DNA of 64,000 bases from Phreatobacter stygius (GCF_005144885.1 NZ_CP039690.1:620001-684000), one strand, 5' to 3'; counted from the stretch's first letter, positions 19,073 through 28,884 are shown. The notes: generated by a model from the letters alone, not told the origin. A program made the numbers and translations.

Positions 19073-19975
19073 ATGACCTCCGGCGTCATTGAAATGACCG
19101 GCGAAGCATCGGACCTTGGCGGCGGCCTTCAGCCGCTGGAGCGACCCGTGCCGTCCGATCTCACCACCCTCCATCCGTTCGATCAGGCGACCGGCATCCG
19201 GGCCGAAGGCGACCACCTGACGGGGGCGACCAGCGACCTCTATTGGGCCTTTGTCGGGCCGTTCGGCGGGGCGACCGCCGCGACCATGCTGCGGGCCGTG
19301 CTGGACCATGGCGAGCGCCGCGGCGAGCCGCTGGCGCTGACCGTCAATTATTGCGCGCCGATCCAGCGCGGCGGCTTCGCTGTCGATGTCAGGCTGGTGC
19401 GCGCCAACCGCTCGTCCCAGCATTGGGCGATCGAACTCACGCAGGCCGGCGAAGGCGTGGTGGCGACCGCCACGGCGGTGTTCGCCGAACGCCGGCCGTC
19501 CTGGTCGCATCAGGCCGCCGCCATGCCGCAGGTCAGGCCGGCAGCCGAGGTGCCGGCACTGCCCAATGACAAATCCTCGTCCTGGCTCCGGCAATATGAG
19601 TTCCGCTTTGCCTCCGGCGATCCGCGCTTCGGCGCGACGCTGAACGAACAGCCGGCAAGCGCCCGGTCCGAGGTCTGGCTGTCGGACAGTCCACCGAGGC
19701 CCGTCGACGCCTTGTCGCTTGCCGCCATGGCCGACGCCTTTTTCGGCCGCATCTTCCATGTCCGGGGCGGCCTCGTGCCGTTCGGAACGGTCTCGATGAC
19801 CACCTATTTCCATGTCGATGCGGCCGATCTCGCCGCCGAGGCCATCACCGGACTGCTCGGCGTCGCCGATGCCCATGTCTTCCACAAGTCTTATGCCGAC
19901 CAGACCGCTGAACTCTGGTCGCCCTCGGGCCGCCTGCTCGCGACCAGCCAGCAGATCGCCTATTTCAAGGCGTGA
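19073..19975 (+). CDS. Acyl-CoA thioesterase family protein (double hotdog)
   Basis: A protein of about 300 residues with the two-hotdog layout of TesB-like thioesterases: an N-terminal hotdog (LYWAFVGPFGGATAATMLRAVLDH, LTVNYCAPIQRG) and a C-terminal one (DALSLAAMADAFFGRIFHVRGG, QTAELWSPSGRLLATSQQIAYF). It probably hydrolyses an acyl-CoA. Start choice is uncertain: ATG 19073, ATG 19094 and GTG 19148 are all in frame, and homology appears only from about residue 30. Confidence 0.72.
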   Translation: MTSGVIEMTGEASDLGGGLQPLERPVPSDLTTLHPFDQATGIRAEGDHLTGATSDLYWAFVGPFGGATAATMLRAVLDHGERRGEPLALTVNYCAPIQRGGFAVDVRLVRANRSSQHWAIELTQAGEGVVATATAVFAERRPSWSHQAAAMPQVRPAAEVPALPNDKSSSWLRQYEFRFASGDPRFGATLNEQPASARSEVWLSDSPPRPVDALSLAAMADAFFGRIFHVRGGLVPFGTVSMTTYFHVDAADLAAEAITGLLGVADAHVFHKSYADQTAELWSPSGRLLATSQQIAYFKA

Positions 19976-20044
19976 GGGTTTGGGGTGGGAGCGGTGGCTT
20001 GCGCGCCGGTCATTGGTCCTTCGAGGCTCGCGCCGGAACCACCG

Positions 20045-20320
20045 ACCCTACCTCGCGCCGGCGGGGCTAGCGGATGCACACATCTCTCAAAGGGGCCTGA
20101 ATTCGCCGCCCTTCAAGGCTTCGCACGAGAACCACGGATAGCGCGTGCGCCGCCCTTTTTCGTCATGGCCGGCCTTGTGCCGGCCATCCACGCATTGCCT
20201 TGACCGTGGGAGACGTGGATGGCCGTGACAAGCACGGCCATGACGAAGCGAGCAACGCCGCGCCAAGATACGGTTTGTCGAGATGTGTGAATCCGGTAGC
20301 CCCGCCGGGGAGAGGTAAAG
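20045..20320. repeat. Family I composite palindromic repeat, copy C (inverted)
   Basis: The third full copy of the 3441-3720 element, in opposite orientation, filling the 444-base gap between the convergent thioesterase and dnaE2 genes. Its outer arms read CCTACCTCGCGCC and CCCCGCCGGGGAGAGGTAAAG. Orientation reversal at a convergent site shows the element is functionally or structurally symmetric. The last 100 bases of the gap hold nothing recognisable. Confidence 0.8.
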
Positions 20321-20419
20321 CAGTGGTTCGAACGCGAACCCTGAAAGTGGCTGGCCAGACTGAAAGGCCATTCGTATCCTTCAGTCAAAAATCCCATGTT
20401 CGTTTTGAAGCCCCTCCCC

Positions 20420-23400
20420 TCAATGGAAATCGCGTGACTTCGGCAGGATGCGGACATTGCGCGGGTGGCCGGAGATGCGCGGATATTGCGGATGCAGCGC
20501 CTCGTCGGCGCGGCCGACCACCGGCTGGGTCTTGTGGGTGTCGGAGAGGTGGTCGAGCTCCTCGGTCCGGTCGACAATGCGCTCGGCCATCAGATGCACG
20601 ACATTTTCCGGGCTCTTCTGGATCAATCCTTCGATCAGCAGCAGGCGCGCGCCCATCACCTGGCGGCGGAACTGCTCGAACTTGCGTTCCCAGAGCACGA
20701 TATTGGTGATGCCGGTCTCGTCTTCCAGCGTGATGAAAATAGCCTTGCCGTTGCCCGGCCGCTGGCGCACCAGCACGACGCCAGCTACCTTCGCCCAGCT
20801 CCCGTCCGGCTTGTCATTGGTCGCGACGCAGGTGGTCACGCCCTCGCCGTGAAAGCGCGGCCGCAGGATCTCCATGGGATGGGCCTTCAATGACAGCCGG
20901 ATGGTCTGGTAATCCGCCGCCACATGTTCGGCGAGCGGCATGACCGGCAGGCCGACATCGGCCTCCTCGCCGAGTTCGCGCGCGTCCGCCGCGGCGAACA
21001 AGGGCAGCGGCTGATCATCCGGCAGGCGGCGCACCGCCCACAGCGCCTCGCGCCGGTCGAGCCCGATCGAGCGGAAGGCGTCGGCATCGGCCAGTATATG
21101 CATGGCCCGGTTCGGCAAGCGGGCGCGCACCGCCAGCTCCTCGACGCTGGCATAGCCCACGCCGCGCGCCGGTTCCAGAGCCTTGGCCCAGTCCTGATGG
21201 AAGCCGTCGACCTGGCGAAAGCCGAGCCTGAGCGCCAACGCATCGTCCGGCCGGCGCTGCAGATGATTGTCCCACCGGCTCTCGTTGACATCGACGGGAC
21301 GCACCTCGACGTCATGATCGCGGGCGTCCCGGACGATCTGCGCCGGCGCATAAAACCCCATTGGCTGCGCATTCAGGAGCGCGCAGGCAAAGGCAGCCGG
21401 GTAGTGGCATTTGATCCAGGACGAAATGTAGACCAGCTTGGCGAAGGACGCGGCATGGCTTTCGGGAAAGCCATAACTGCCGAAGCCCTTGATCTGCTCG
21501 AAACAACGCTGGGCGAATTCGGGCTGATAACCGCGCGCCACCATGCGCCCGACCATCATCTGTTCGAAATTCTGGATCGTGCCGACATTGCGGAAGGTCG
21601 CCATGGCCTTGCGCAGGCCATTGGCCTCGTCGTCGGTGAATTTTGCCGCGACCATGGCGAGCCGCATCGCCTGTTCCTGAAACAGCGGCACGCCCAGCGT
21701 TTTGTTCAGAACCTCGAACAGCTCATTGGGAGGACCGTGGTCCGGCGATGGCGAAGGATAGTCGACTTTCTCGACGCCGCTCCGGCGGCGCAGATAGGGA
21801 TGCACCATGCCGCCCTGGATCGGCCCGGGCCGGACGATCGCCACCTGGATGACCAGGTCATAGAGCTTTTCCGGCCTCAGCCGCGGCAGCATGTTGATCT
21901 GCGCCCGGCTTTCCACCTGGAACACGCCAATGGAATCGCCCTTCTTCAGCATGGCATAGACCTTTTGGTCATCGGGCTCGACATCGGCGAGGCCAAGATC
22001 CCTGCCCTCGTGCTCTCTCAACAGGTCGAAGGCCTTGCGGATGCAGGTGAGCATGCCGAGCGCCAGGATATCGACCTTCATCAGCCGCAATTCGTCGATG
22101 TCGTCCTTGTCCCATTCGATGAAGGTGCGGTCGGCCATGGCGGCATTGCCGATCGGCACCATTTCGTCGAGCCGCCCGCGCGCCAGCACGAAGCCGCCGA
22201 CATGCTGGGACAGGTGGCGCGGGAAGCCGAGCAGGCGCACCGCCAGGTCGACCGCCCGGCGTACGGTCGCATTGGCCGGATCGAGGCCCGCCTGGCGGAT
22301 CTGTTCGTCGCTGATGCCCTCGCCCCAGCTGCCCCAGATCATGCTGGCGAGCCGTGCCGTGATGTCCTCGGTCAGGCCCATGGCCTTGCCGACATCACGG
22401 ATGGCGCTGCGCGGCCGATAGCTGATGACGGTCGCGGCAATGCCGGCCCGGTCGCGGCCATAACGCCGATAGATCTCCTGGATCACCTCTTCGCGGCGCT
22501 CATGCTCGAAATCGACATCGATGTCGGGCGGCTCCCGCCGTTCGCTCGAGAGGAAGCGGGCGAACAGGACATCGTGTTCGTTCGGATCGACGGCGGTAAT
22601 GCCGAGCACGTAGCAGACCGCGGAATTGGCCGCCGAACCCCGGCCCTGGCAAAGGATGCCCGCATTGAGGGCAAACTGGACGATGTCGTAGATGGTCAGG
22701 AAATAGCGGGCGTAATCGAGCGTCTCGATGAGTTTCAGCTCCGCCTTGATCAGGCCGACGACCTTGTCCGGAACGCCCTGGGGGTAACGCATTTCGGCCC
22801 GCCGCCTGGTCAGCTCCTCGAGCCAGCTTTGCGGGGTCCAGCCCGGCGGCACCGGCTCGTCGGGATATTCATAGGTGAGCTGGGACAGCGAGAATTCGAT
22901 GCGGGCAAGCAGATGTTGCGTCTCGTCGATCGCCTCCGGGCAATCGCGGAACAGCCGCGCCATTTCCTTCGGCTCCTTCAGGTGCCGGTCGGCATTGACC
23001 TCGAGCAGACGGCCGGCCGCCTCGATCGTCGTGCCCTCGCGGATGCAGGTGAGCACGTCCTGCAGGTCGCGCTGTTCGGGCGCGTGATAAAGCACGTCAT
23101 TGACCGCGACGAGGGCGACACCGGCGGCCTCGCCGATCCGGAACAGGCGGGCAAGCCGGCGCCGGTCATTGCCATGCCGGTGCATGGCGGCACCGAGCCA
23201 GACGGCGCCGGCGGCCGCTTCCGCGATCCGCGCGAGTGCGGCCGGCAAGCCGTCAAAAACCGGCCCCGGCATGACGATCAACAGGAGACCGCGGGTATCG
23301 GCGAGGAGATCGCCGAGCGTCAGGATGCAGTCACCCTTCCTGGCCTTGCGATTGCCCAGGGTGAGCAGCCGGCAGAGCCGGCCCCAGCCGGCCCGGTCGG

Positions 23401-23686
23401 CGGGATAGGCGATGATGTCAGGGGAGCCGTCGGTAAAGACCAGCCGTGCCCCGACCGCCAGCTTGAAATCGGCCAGCGCCTCCGGGCCGACCTCCCTGGC
23501 CATGGCCTCCTTGACCTTATTGAGCGCCGCATAGGCCCGGACCACGCCAGCCACCGTGTTGCGGTCGGCGACGCCGATGCCGGTATGGCCGAGCTCGATC
23601 GCCTTCAGCACCAGGTCCTGGGCTTGCGAGGCGCCGTGCAGGAAGGAAAAATTGGTCGCGGTCGCAAGTTCGGCATAACAGGTCAT
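20420..23686 (-). CDS. dnaE2: Error-prone DNA polymerase DnaE2 (ImuC)
   Basis: A protein of 1088 residues of the C-family polymerase alpha subunit, shorter than replicative DnaE and lacking its long C-terminus. The PHP domain begins YAELATATNFSFLHGASQ, and the catalytic carboxylates are in PPDIDVDFEHERR near residue 388. The C-terminal OB fold is followed by RKFEQFRRQVMGARLLL. With ImuA and ImuB it performs damage-induced mutagenic translesion synthesis. ATG 23686 is set by homology and by the 4-base ATGA overlap with the imuB stop; the frame stays open upstream without homology. Confidence 0.93.
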   Translation of the reverse strand: MTCYAELATATNFSFLHGASQAQDLVLKAIELGHTGIGVADRNTVAGVVRAYAALNKVKEAMAREVGPEALADFKLAVGARLVFTDGSPDIIAYPADRAGWGRLCRLLTLGNRKARKGDCILTLGDLLADTRGLLLIVMPGPVFDGLPAALARIAEAAAGAVWLGAAMHRHGNDRRRLARLFRIGEAAGVALVAVNDVLYHAPEQRDLQDVLTCIREGTTIEAAGRLLEVNADRHLKEPKEMARLFRDCPEAIDETQHLLARIEFSLSQLTYEYPDEPVPPGWTPQSWLEELTRRRAEMRYPQGVPDKVVGLIKAELKLIETLDYARYFLTIYDIVQFALNAGILCQGRGSAANSAVCYVLGITAVDPNEHDVLFARFLSSERREPPDIDVDFEHERREEVIQEIYRRYGRDRAGIAATVISYRPRSAIRDVGKAMGLTEDITARLASMIWGSWGEGISDEQIRQAGLDPANATVRRAVDLAVRLLGFPRHLSQHVGGFVLARGRLDEMVPIGNAAMADRTFIEWDKDDIDELRLMKVDILALGMLTCIRKAFDLLREHEGRDLGLADVEPDDQKVYAMLKKGDSIGVFQVESRAQINMLPRLRPEKLYDLVIQVAIVRPGPIQGGMVHPYLRRRSGVEKVDYPSPSPDHGPPNELFEVLNKTLGVPLFQEQAMRLAMVAAKFTDDEANGLRKAMATFRNVGTIQNFEQMMVGRMVARGYQPEFAQRCFEQIKGFGSYGFPESHAASFAKLVYISSWIKCHYPAAFACALLNAQPMGFYAPAQIVRDARDHDVEVRPVDVNESRWDNHLQRRPDDALALRLGFRQVDGFHQDWAKALEPARGVGYASVEELAVRARLPNRAMHILADADAFRSIGLDRREALWAVRRLPDDQPLPLFAAADARELGEEADVGLPVMPLAEHVAADYQTIRLSLKAHPMEILRPRFHGEGVTTCVATNDKPDGSWAKVAGVVLVRQRPGNGKAIFITLEDETGITNIVLWERKFEQFRRQVMGARLLLIEGLIQKSPENVVHLMAERIVDRTEELDHLSDTHKTQPVVGRADEALHPQYPRISGHPRNVRILPKSRDFH

Positions 23687-25274
23687 GCGAACAGCCCGTG
23701 CAGGAACCAGCGCGGCGCGGCATCGCTGCCATAAAACCCGCTGCGGAACAGCCAGAAGCGCCGGCCCTCGGCATCCTCGACCCGGTAATAGTCGCGCGCC
23801 GGCCGGTCGGCCTGCCGCCACCATTCCGCGGCGATCCGCTCCGGGCCTTCGGCACGGGTGACGTGATGCCGGCAGCGCCGCCACAAAAAGCTCAAAGGCG
23901 GCCCGTCCGGCACCTCGGCGATCGCCTCGACCGGCTGCGGCGGATCGAAGACATGCAGGGGCCGCGCCGGCGGCTCGTCCGGTTCGACCGGGCGCCAGGG
24001 GGCGTCTTCGGCATCAGCGCCAGATCGAACCGGACGAACCGCCGGCACGAGATGCGCCGCACGATCGGGATCATGGCTGTCGCGCGCCGCGAAACGCAGC
24101 ACGCGGTCGGCGCCGAAACGGGCGACCAGCCGGTCGACCAGTTCGGCCAGTTCGTCGTCCTCGACCGCATGGCCGTCGAGGCTGGTCTGGGCCACCGCGA
24201 AAGGTTCGGTCACCGGCACCGACAGGCGGATCAGGTCGAAACCGAAGCCGGGATCGATCGGGTCGGCCAGCACCTCGATACGCTCGACGAGCAGCCGCAT
24301 CACCGCCTTGGCGTCGCGAACCGGCCGGCCGGTCTCGACCGCGATCCGCCTGACCGCGCCATCGGCCCGGAAGAAGCTCGCCTCGAAGGCGCGGCCACCC
24401 TCGCCGCGCTGTTCGAGCAGCGCGCCGGCTCGCGCCATCAGCGCGGCGAGCGTGCCCTCGATATCCTCGGCCCGCGCGATCGGCTCGGCGAAGCGCTGCT
24501 CGACGATGCAGGCGGGCACCGGCCGGCACGGGGTGATGCGGATATCCTCAGCTCCCAGCACCCGCCTGAGCCCGGCCGCCAAGGTGGCGCCGAAACGGGC
24601 GGCGAGCGGCGCCGACGGGCGGCCGGCGAGATCGCCAATGGTCTTGAGCCCGGCCCGCGACAAGGCCAGCACCGTTTCCGGCGGCAGGCCAAGAGCGGCG
24701 ACCGGCAGCGGATGGACCGCCGGCGCTTCGCCGCCGGGCGCGACGATCTCCAGCCGGCCGAAACGGGCGAGCGCACGCGCCGCCTCGGGCGTGCCGGCGA
24801 CGCAGGCGCGCGCATGAACCGCGATGCCGGCGAGACGGGCCTTCAGGTCGGCGCGCAGCGCCGCCTCGCCGCCGAACAGATGGGCGCAGCCGGTGAGATC
24901 CAGCACCAGCCCATCGGGCGGATCGAAGGCGACCAGGGGGTATAGCGGTCGCAGGCCTCGGCAAGCCGGGCCAGGAAGAGGCCGTCGCCGGCCGGATCGC
25001 TGTCGATGGCCAGGATTTCAGGCACGCGGGCGCGGGCATCGGCCAGCGCCAGCCCCGGGGTCAGGCCGAGCGCCAGCGCCCGCCGGTCGACCGCGGCCAG
25101 CCGAAGCGCCCCCCTGACCTTTTCGGTGAAGACCAGCGGCAGCTCATCCGGCGCGCCGGAAGGGTTGAGCCGCCTCCACCGGTCGGCCGGCAGGAACGGC
25201 AGCCAGACGGCCAGGTAGCGGCGCGGCGACGGGCCGGTTTCCGTCCCGGCCAATCCCGTCTTGGAAAGTTCCAT
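23683..25274 (-). pseudogene. imuB: ImuB (DNA polymerase Y family), interrupted by a frameshift
   Basis: ImuB is the catalytically inactive Y-family protein that links DnaE2 to the beta clamp. The N-terminal part (from ATG 25274: MELSKTGLAG, then RRYLAVWLPFLPADRWRRL) is in one frame and the remaining 410 residues (LDLTGCAHLFGG to the C-terminus) are in another. The break is at a run of five G at 24936-24940 (C5 on the coding strand). Six would give the expected YTPLVAFDPPDGLVLDLTG. Everything else is intact, so a sequencing error in the homopolymer, a recent mutation, or slippage are all possible. The 5' end overlaps imuA and the 3' end overlaps dnaE2. Confidence 0.8.
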
Positions 25275-25977
25275 CTTTGAAATGGCTGCGGTCACGATCC
25301 CACTCCACACGCCATTGCCGGGGCGGAACCCCGGCGCGGTGACGCAACAAACTGATGGCGAAAGCCGGAAAGCCGGGAGCGTTGGCCTCCAGGGGCCTGG
25401 AAGCGAGCGCGCCGACCGACCAGCGGGTCGAGGCTGCACTGGCGACAGGGGCCGCGGCGATGCGCACCATCAAGGTGGTCACCCGCGAGGCGGCCGCGGT
25501 CAGCGACAGGCGGCGCGAGGCGCTGAGATCCAGCACCTTCGCATCACCCCAGGGCTCGATCAGAACCGCGCCGAGCGCCGCGCAGCGTACGGCCTCCGCG
25601 CCGGCCCTGAGCACGTCGGCCGCATCCCGCACCCGGACCAGCACGAGATGCCCCGGATCGAGGCCGAACTCGACAAGGCCGGAGGCATCGAGCCGGCCCG
25701 CTTCCAGATCGGCGAAGTCCTGGCGCACCCAGACGATCTTGCCGCCACCGGCGGCCCTGAGCGCCAGTGCCAGGGCGAAACCGGCCGCCGCGGCAGCGTC
25801 CACCGGCGCCCGTGCGAACACCTCGTGCACCGCCGCGCGCTCCAGCCCGCCGCCCAGCGGTTCATCCACCGCCGGCAGTCCAAAAGAAAAAAGATCGGAC
25901 GCGCCAAAGGCTGCCGGCCGCTCCAGAGCCGCCAGCTTCAGCCTTAGCGCGCGGACGGTTTCCGGTGCCGCGCTCAT
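25144..25977 (-). CDS. imuA: ImuA, SOS mutagenesis protein
   Basis: A protein of 277 residues, RecA/SulA-like: LGGGLERAAVHEVFARAP, GGGKIVWVRQDFADLEAGRLDA and RCAALGAVLIEPWG match the alphaproteobacterial ImuA family, which acts with ImuB and DnaE2. The Gly-rich segment replaces a canonical Walker A, as usual in this family. The 3' end overlaps imuB by more than 100 bases in another frame. The start ATG 25977 lies 7 bases downstream of a perfect LexA box, so transcription is expected to be SOS-induced. Confidence 0.85.
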   Translation of the reverse strand: MSAAPETVRALRLKLAALERPAAFGASDLFSFGLPAVDEPLGGGLERAAVHEVFARAPVDAAAAAGFALALALRAAGGGKIVWVRQDFADLEAGRLDASGLVEFGLDPGHLVLVRVRDAADVLRAGAEAVRCAALGAVLIEPWGDAKVLDLSASRRLSLTAAASRVTTLMVRIAAAPVASAASTRWSVGALASRPLEANAPGFPAFAISLLRHRAGVPPRQWRVEWDRDRSHFKDGTFQDGIGRDGNRPVAAPLPGRLAAVPAGRPVEAAQPFRRAG

Positions 25978-25984
25978 GTCTTAT

Positions 25985-25999
25985 GTTCCTATTTCGTTC
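25985..25999 (-). promoter_or_regulatory. LexA (SOS) box, GTTC-N7-GTTC
   Basis: GTTCCTATTTCGTTC on the plus strand is an exact match to the direct-repeat LexA operator of alphaproteobacteria (GAAC-N7-GAAC on the imuA strand). It sits two bases downstream of the predicted -10 hexamer and 7 bases before the imuA ATG, where bound LexA would block transcription start. Confidence 0.85.
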
Positions 26000-26001
26000 T
26001 C

Positions 26002-26030
26002 ATCAAACAGTGCCGGCGCGCCGGAGTCAA
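26002..26030 (-). promoter_or_regulatory. Sigma70-type promoter of imuA-imuB-dnaE2
   Basis: On the minus strand TTGACT (26030-26025) and TTTGAT (26007-26002) are separated by exactly 17 bases, and the LexA box follows immediately. The arrangement is that of a classical LexA-repressed promoter. Confidence 0.6.
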
Positions 26031-26303
26031 GACCAGCGGTGAAAGCCGCCCTGAAAGCCGAACTGCTGATAGGGATGAAGACCTGGCTCGAGTGGAGCCG
26101 GCATGGCGCCTAGCCGGCCAGGCAACCGATCAGTAAATACGCAGTTATTACCTTAGGTAAAGTTTGACACTTACCGGTGTCGCGTCAATCCACCTGCGCG
26201 AAATGGTGGAATATTTACACTTTTTGCGGTTACTGGGCACCATCGTCCACTTCGGTGCCGTGTCGCGACGCGACAGCGGTGCGCACGGTCTCCAGGTCTT
26301 GCA
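26031..26303. other. Intergenic region upstream of the dosP-like gene
   Basis: No gene seen. It is more AT-rich than its surroundings. A TTACCT-T-AGGTAA palindrome lies at 26148-26160 and a consensus -35 TTGACA at 26164-26169 with no good -10 at standard spacing. The palindrome next to the hexamer could be an operator for the sensor gene. Confidence 0.3.
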
Positions 26304-28880
26304 ATGCGCGGAAGCCAGATAGCAGAAAGCTCGGGTGATGTTCTCATCCCGGTCCTGGAACAGGCGATCGACGCCGTCGTCATCATCGACGAATTGAACA
26401 ACGTCACGTTTTTCAACACCGCCGCGGAAAAGCTCTGGGGCCACAGCCGCGCCGAAGTCCTCGGGCAGAATGTCAGGCTGCTGGTCCCCGCCCCCATGCG
26501 TCCGGCTCATGACGCCCAGATCAACCGCAACCGCGCCGGCGGCACCGACACCCTGGTCGGCACGACCGTGGAAGTGCCGATCGAGCGGAAGGACGGCACG
26601 CCGGTCTGGGGATCCTTGTCACTGTCGCGGATCACCGCCGGCGGCAAGACGCTCTATGCCGCCTTCGTCAAGGACGTCACTGAGGACGTGAAGCGGCGCG
26701 AGGAGATCTACCTCCTGTCGCTGGTCGCCGACGAGACCGACCGGGCGGTGATCATCACCGATGTCAGGCACCGGATCGTCTATTGCAACCGTGCCTTCAC
26801 CGAAATGTTCGGTTATCAGCGCGCCGAGGTGATGGGCCAGTCTCCCACCGCGCTGCTGCGCGGCCAGCACACCGACCCGCGGGCCCTGGCACGCCTGAAC
26901 GGGCTCGCCGGCCACCAACGCGGGCTGCACGAAGAAGTCCTCGGCTATACCAAATCCGGCAAGGAAATCTGGCTCTCCGCCACCATCAACCCGATCCTCG
27001 ACCAGGCCGGCCAGTTCCGCCACGCGGTCTCGGTCATCGCCAATATCACCGAGACCAAGCAGACCCAGGTCCTGCAGCAGCGCGTGCTGGAGGCGCTGGC
27101 CAATGACCGACCGCTGGTCGAGGTCGCCGATCTGATCTGCCGGCAGGTCGAGGCGATCACCCCTGGCGTCGTCTGCTCGATCCTGCGCGTCGATGCCGGC
27201 GGCCTGGTCCGTCCCCTGGCCGGCCCGAGCCTGCCCGACCACTATTCCCAGGCCCTCGACGGCCTGCCGATCGGCCCGGATGTCGGCTCCTGCGGCACCG
27301 CCGCCCATCTCGGCGTGCCCGTGCAGGTCGACGATATCGAGACCAGCCCGCTCTGGGCGGCCTACAAGTCACTGCCGCTGCCGCTTGGCCTGCTCGCCTG
27401 CTGGTCGAGCCCGATCAAGCTGAAGGACGGCCGTGTCGCCGGCACCTTCGCCTTCTATTTCCGCGAGAAGCGCGGCCCGAGCGCCTGGCACGAGCGCCTG
27501 GTGGAAGCCTGCGTGCATCTCTGCGCCCTGGCGATCGAACGGCACGACGCCAAGGCCCATATCGACCAGCTCGCCTATTACGACACCTTGACCGGCCTGC
27601 CGAACCGCCTGCTGCTGGGCGACAAGATCGACCAGCAGATCGCCGCCGCCGCGGCGAGCCACAAGGAAGTGGCCCTGCTCTTCCTCGACATCGACAATTT
27701 CAAGGACGTCAACGACACGCTCGGCCATTCCGCCGGCGACGCGCTGCTGATCGAGATCGCCCGGCGCCTGCAGGACCAGTTGCGGGCGGGCGACATCGTC
27801 AGCCGGCTCGGCGGCGACGAATTCGTCGTCATGCTGTCCGACTGCGGCGTCGCCCATGCCGCGGGCGTCGCCGGCCGCATCCTCGAGGCGCTGGCCCTGC
27901 CGATCCGGGTCGAGGCCATGGCGCTGCCGGTCTCGGCCAGCATCGGCATCAGCCTCTATCCGGGCGACGGCCTGAACAAGGAAGCCCTGCTGAAACATGC
28001 CGATACGGCCATGTATGAGGCCAAGGCCGCCGGGCGCGGCACCCATCGCTTCTTCAGCCACGACATGAACCTGATCGCCCAGGAGCGCCTGGTGCTCGGC
28101 GCGGCGCTGAGCGATGCGCTGTGCCATGGCACGCTCCAGCTGCATTATCAGCCGCAGATCCGCACCGAGGACGACAGCCTGCATGGCGTCGAGGCGCTGG
28201 CGCGCTGGCACCACCCGGTCCACGGCCAGGTGCCGCCGGCCAAATTCATCGCGCTCGCCGAAGAAACCGGCCTGGTCGAGGCGGTCGGCGAATGGGCGCT
28301 CGGCGAGGCTTGCCGGCAGATGGCCGACTGGCGCCGCCGCGGCATCGATATTCCGACCGTCTCGGTCAACCTGTCGCCGCTGCATTTCCGCAACAGCCGC
28401 CTGCCCGACCTGGTCGCGAGCGCTCTCAAACGCAACGGCCTCGAGGCCCGGGCCCTGACGCTGGAGATCACCGAAAACGTCATGATGGACGACTGCCCGG
28501 AAACGGCGGCGACCGTCCAGGCCGTGCATGCCCTCGGCATCCGCCTGTCGCTCGACGACTTCGGCATCGGTTATTCCAGCCTCTCGTCGATCACCCGCCT
28601 GCCGATCGAGGAACTGAAGATCGACCGCAGCTTCATGCGCGACCTGGAAACCGACCAGAACGCCCGGGCGGTGGCCTCCGCGGTCATCCGCATCGGCCAC
28701 AGCCTGGGGCTGAACGTGGTCGCCGAAGGCGTCGAGACCGAAGCGCAGCGGCGTTTCCTGCAGGCGCTCCGCTGCCACGTCCTGCAAGGCTTCCTGTTCG
28801 CGCCGGCGCAGCGGGCGGGCGACCTGGAAAGCTGGCTCGCCAGGCGTGACGTGGTCCTGTCGCGCTCGCGGGTCGCCTGA
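26304..28880 (+). CDS. DosP-like PAS-PAS-GAF-GGDEF-EAL c-di-GMP sensor enzyme
   Basis: A protein of 858 residues with the domain order of E. coli DosP: PAS-A about 12-125, PAS-B 140-252, a GAF-like domain 258-412, GGDEF 425-585, EAL 595-850. PAS-A has His69 in MRPAHDAQ at the place of the DosP proximal heme ligand. The positions of the DosP distal Met95 and Arg97 are Thr87 and Val89, so O2 binding may differ or heme may be six-coordinated otherwise. GGDEF is intact (503-507) with an RxxD inhibitory site (494-497), unlike degenerate E. coli DosP. EAL (630-632) and DDFG (751-754) indicate an active phosphodiesterase. No membrane segment; cytosolic. Confidence 0.88.
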   Translation: MRGSQIAESSGDVLIPVLEQAIDAVVIIDELNNVTFFNTAAEKLWGHSRAEVLGQNVRLLVPAPMRPAHDAQINRNRAGGTDTLVGTTVEVPIERKDGTPVWGSLSLSRITAGGKTLYAAFVKDVTEDVKRREEIYLLSLVADETDRAVIITDVRHRIVYCNRAFTEMFGYQRAEVMGQSPTALLRGQHTDPRALARLNGLAGHQRGLHEEVLGYTKSGKEIWLSATINPILDQAGQFRHAVSVIANITETKQTQVLQQRVLEALANDRPLVEVADLICRQVEAITPGVVCSILRVDAGGLVRPLAGPSLPDHYSQALDGLPIGPDVGSCGTAAHLGVPVQVDDIETSPLWAAYKSLPLPLGLLACWSSPIKLKDGRVAGTFAFYFREKRGPSAWHERLVEACVHLCALAIERHDAKAHIDQLAYYDTLTGLPNRLLLGDKIDQQIAAAAASHKEVALLFLDIDNFKDVNDTLGHSAGDALLIEIARRLQDQLRAGDIVSRLGGDEFVVMLSDCGVAHAAGVAGRILEALALPIRVEAMALPVSASIGISLYPGDGLNKEALLKHADTAMYEAKAAGRGTHRFFSHDMNLIAQERLVLGAALSDALCHGTLQLHYQPQIRTEDDSLHGVEALARWHHPVHGQVPPAKFIALAEETGLVEAVGEWALGEACRQMADWRRRGIDIPTVSVNLSPLHFRNSRLPDLVASALKRNGLEARALTLEITENVMMDDCPETAATVQAVHALGIRLSLDDFGIGYSSLSSITRLPIEELKIDRSFMRDLETDQNARAVASAVIRIGHSLGLNVVAEGVETEAQRRFLQALRCHVLQGFLFAPAQRAGDLESWLARRDVVLSRSRVA

Positions 28881-28884
28881 CGGG

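Noticed and set aside
20924-23734. A plus-strand open frame of 936 codons opposite dnaE2
   Set aside because: Antisense shadow of a strongly conserved polymerase gene; no domain and biased shadow composition.
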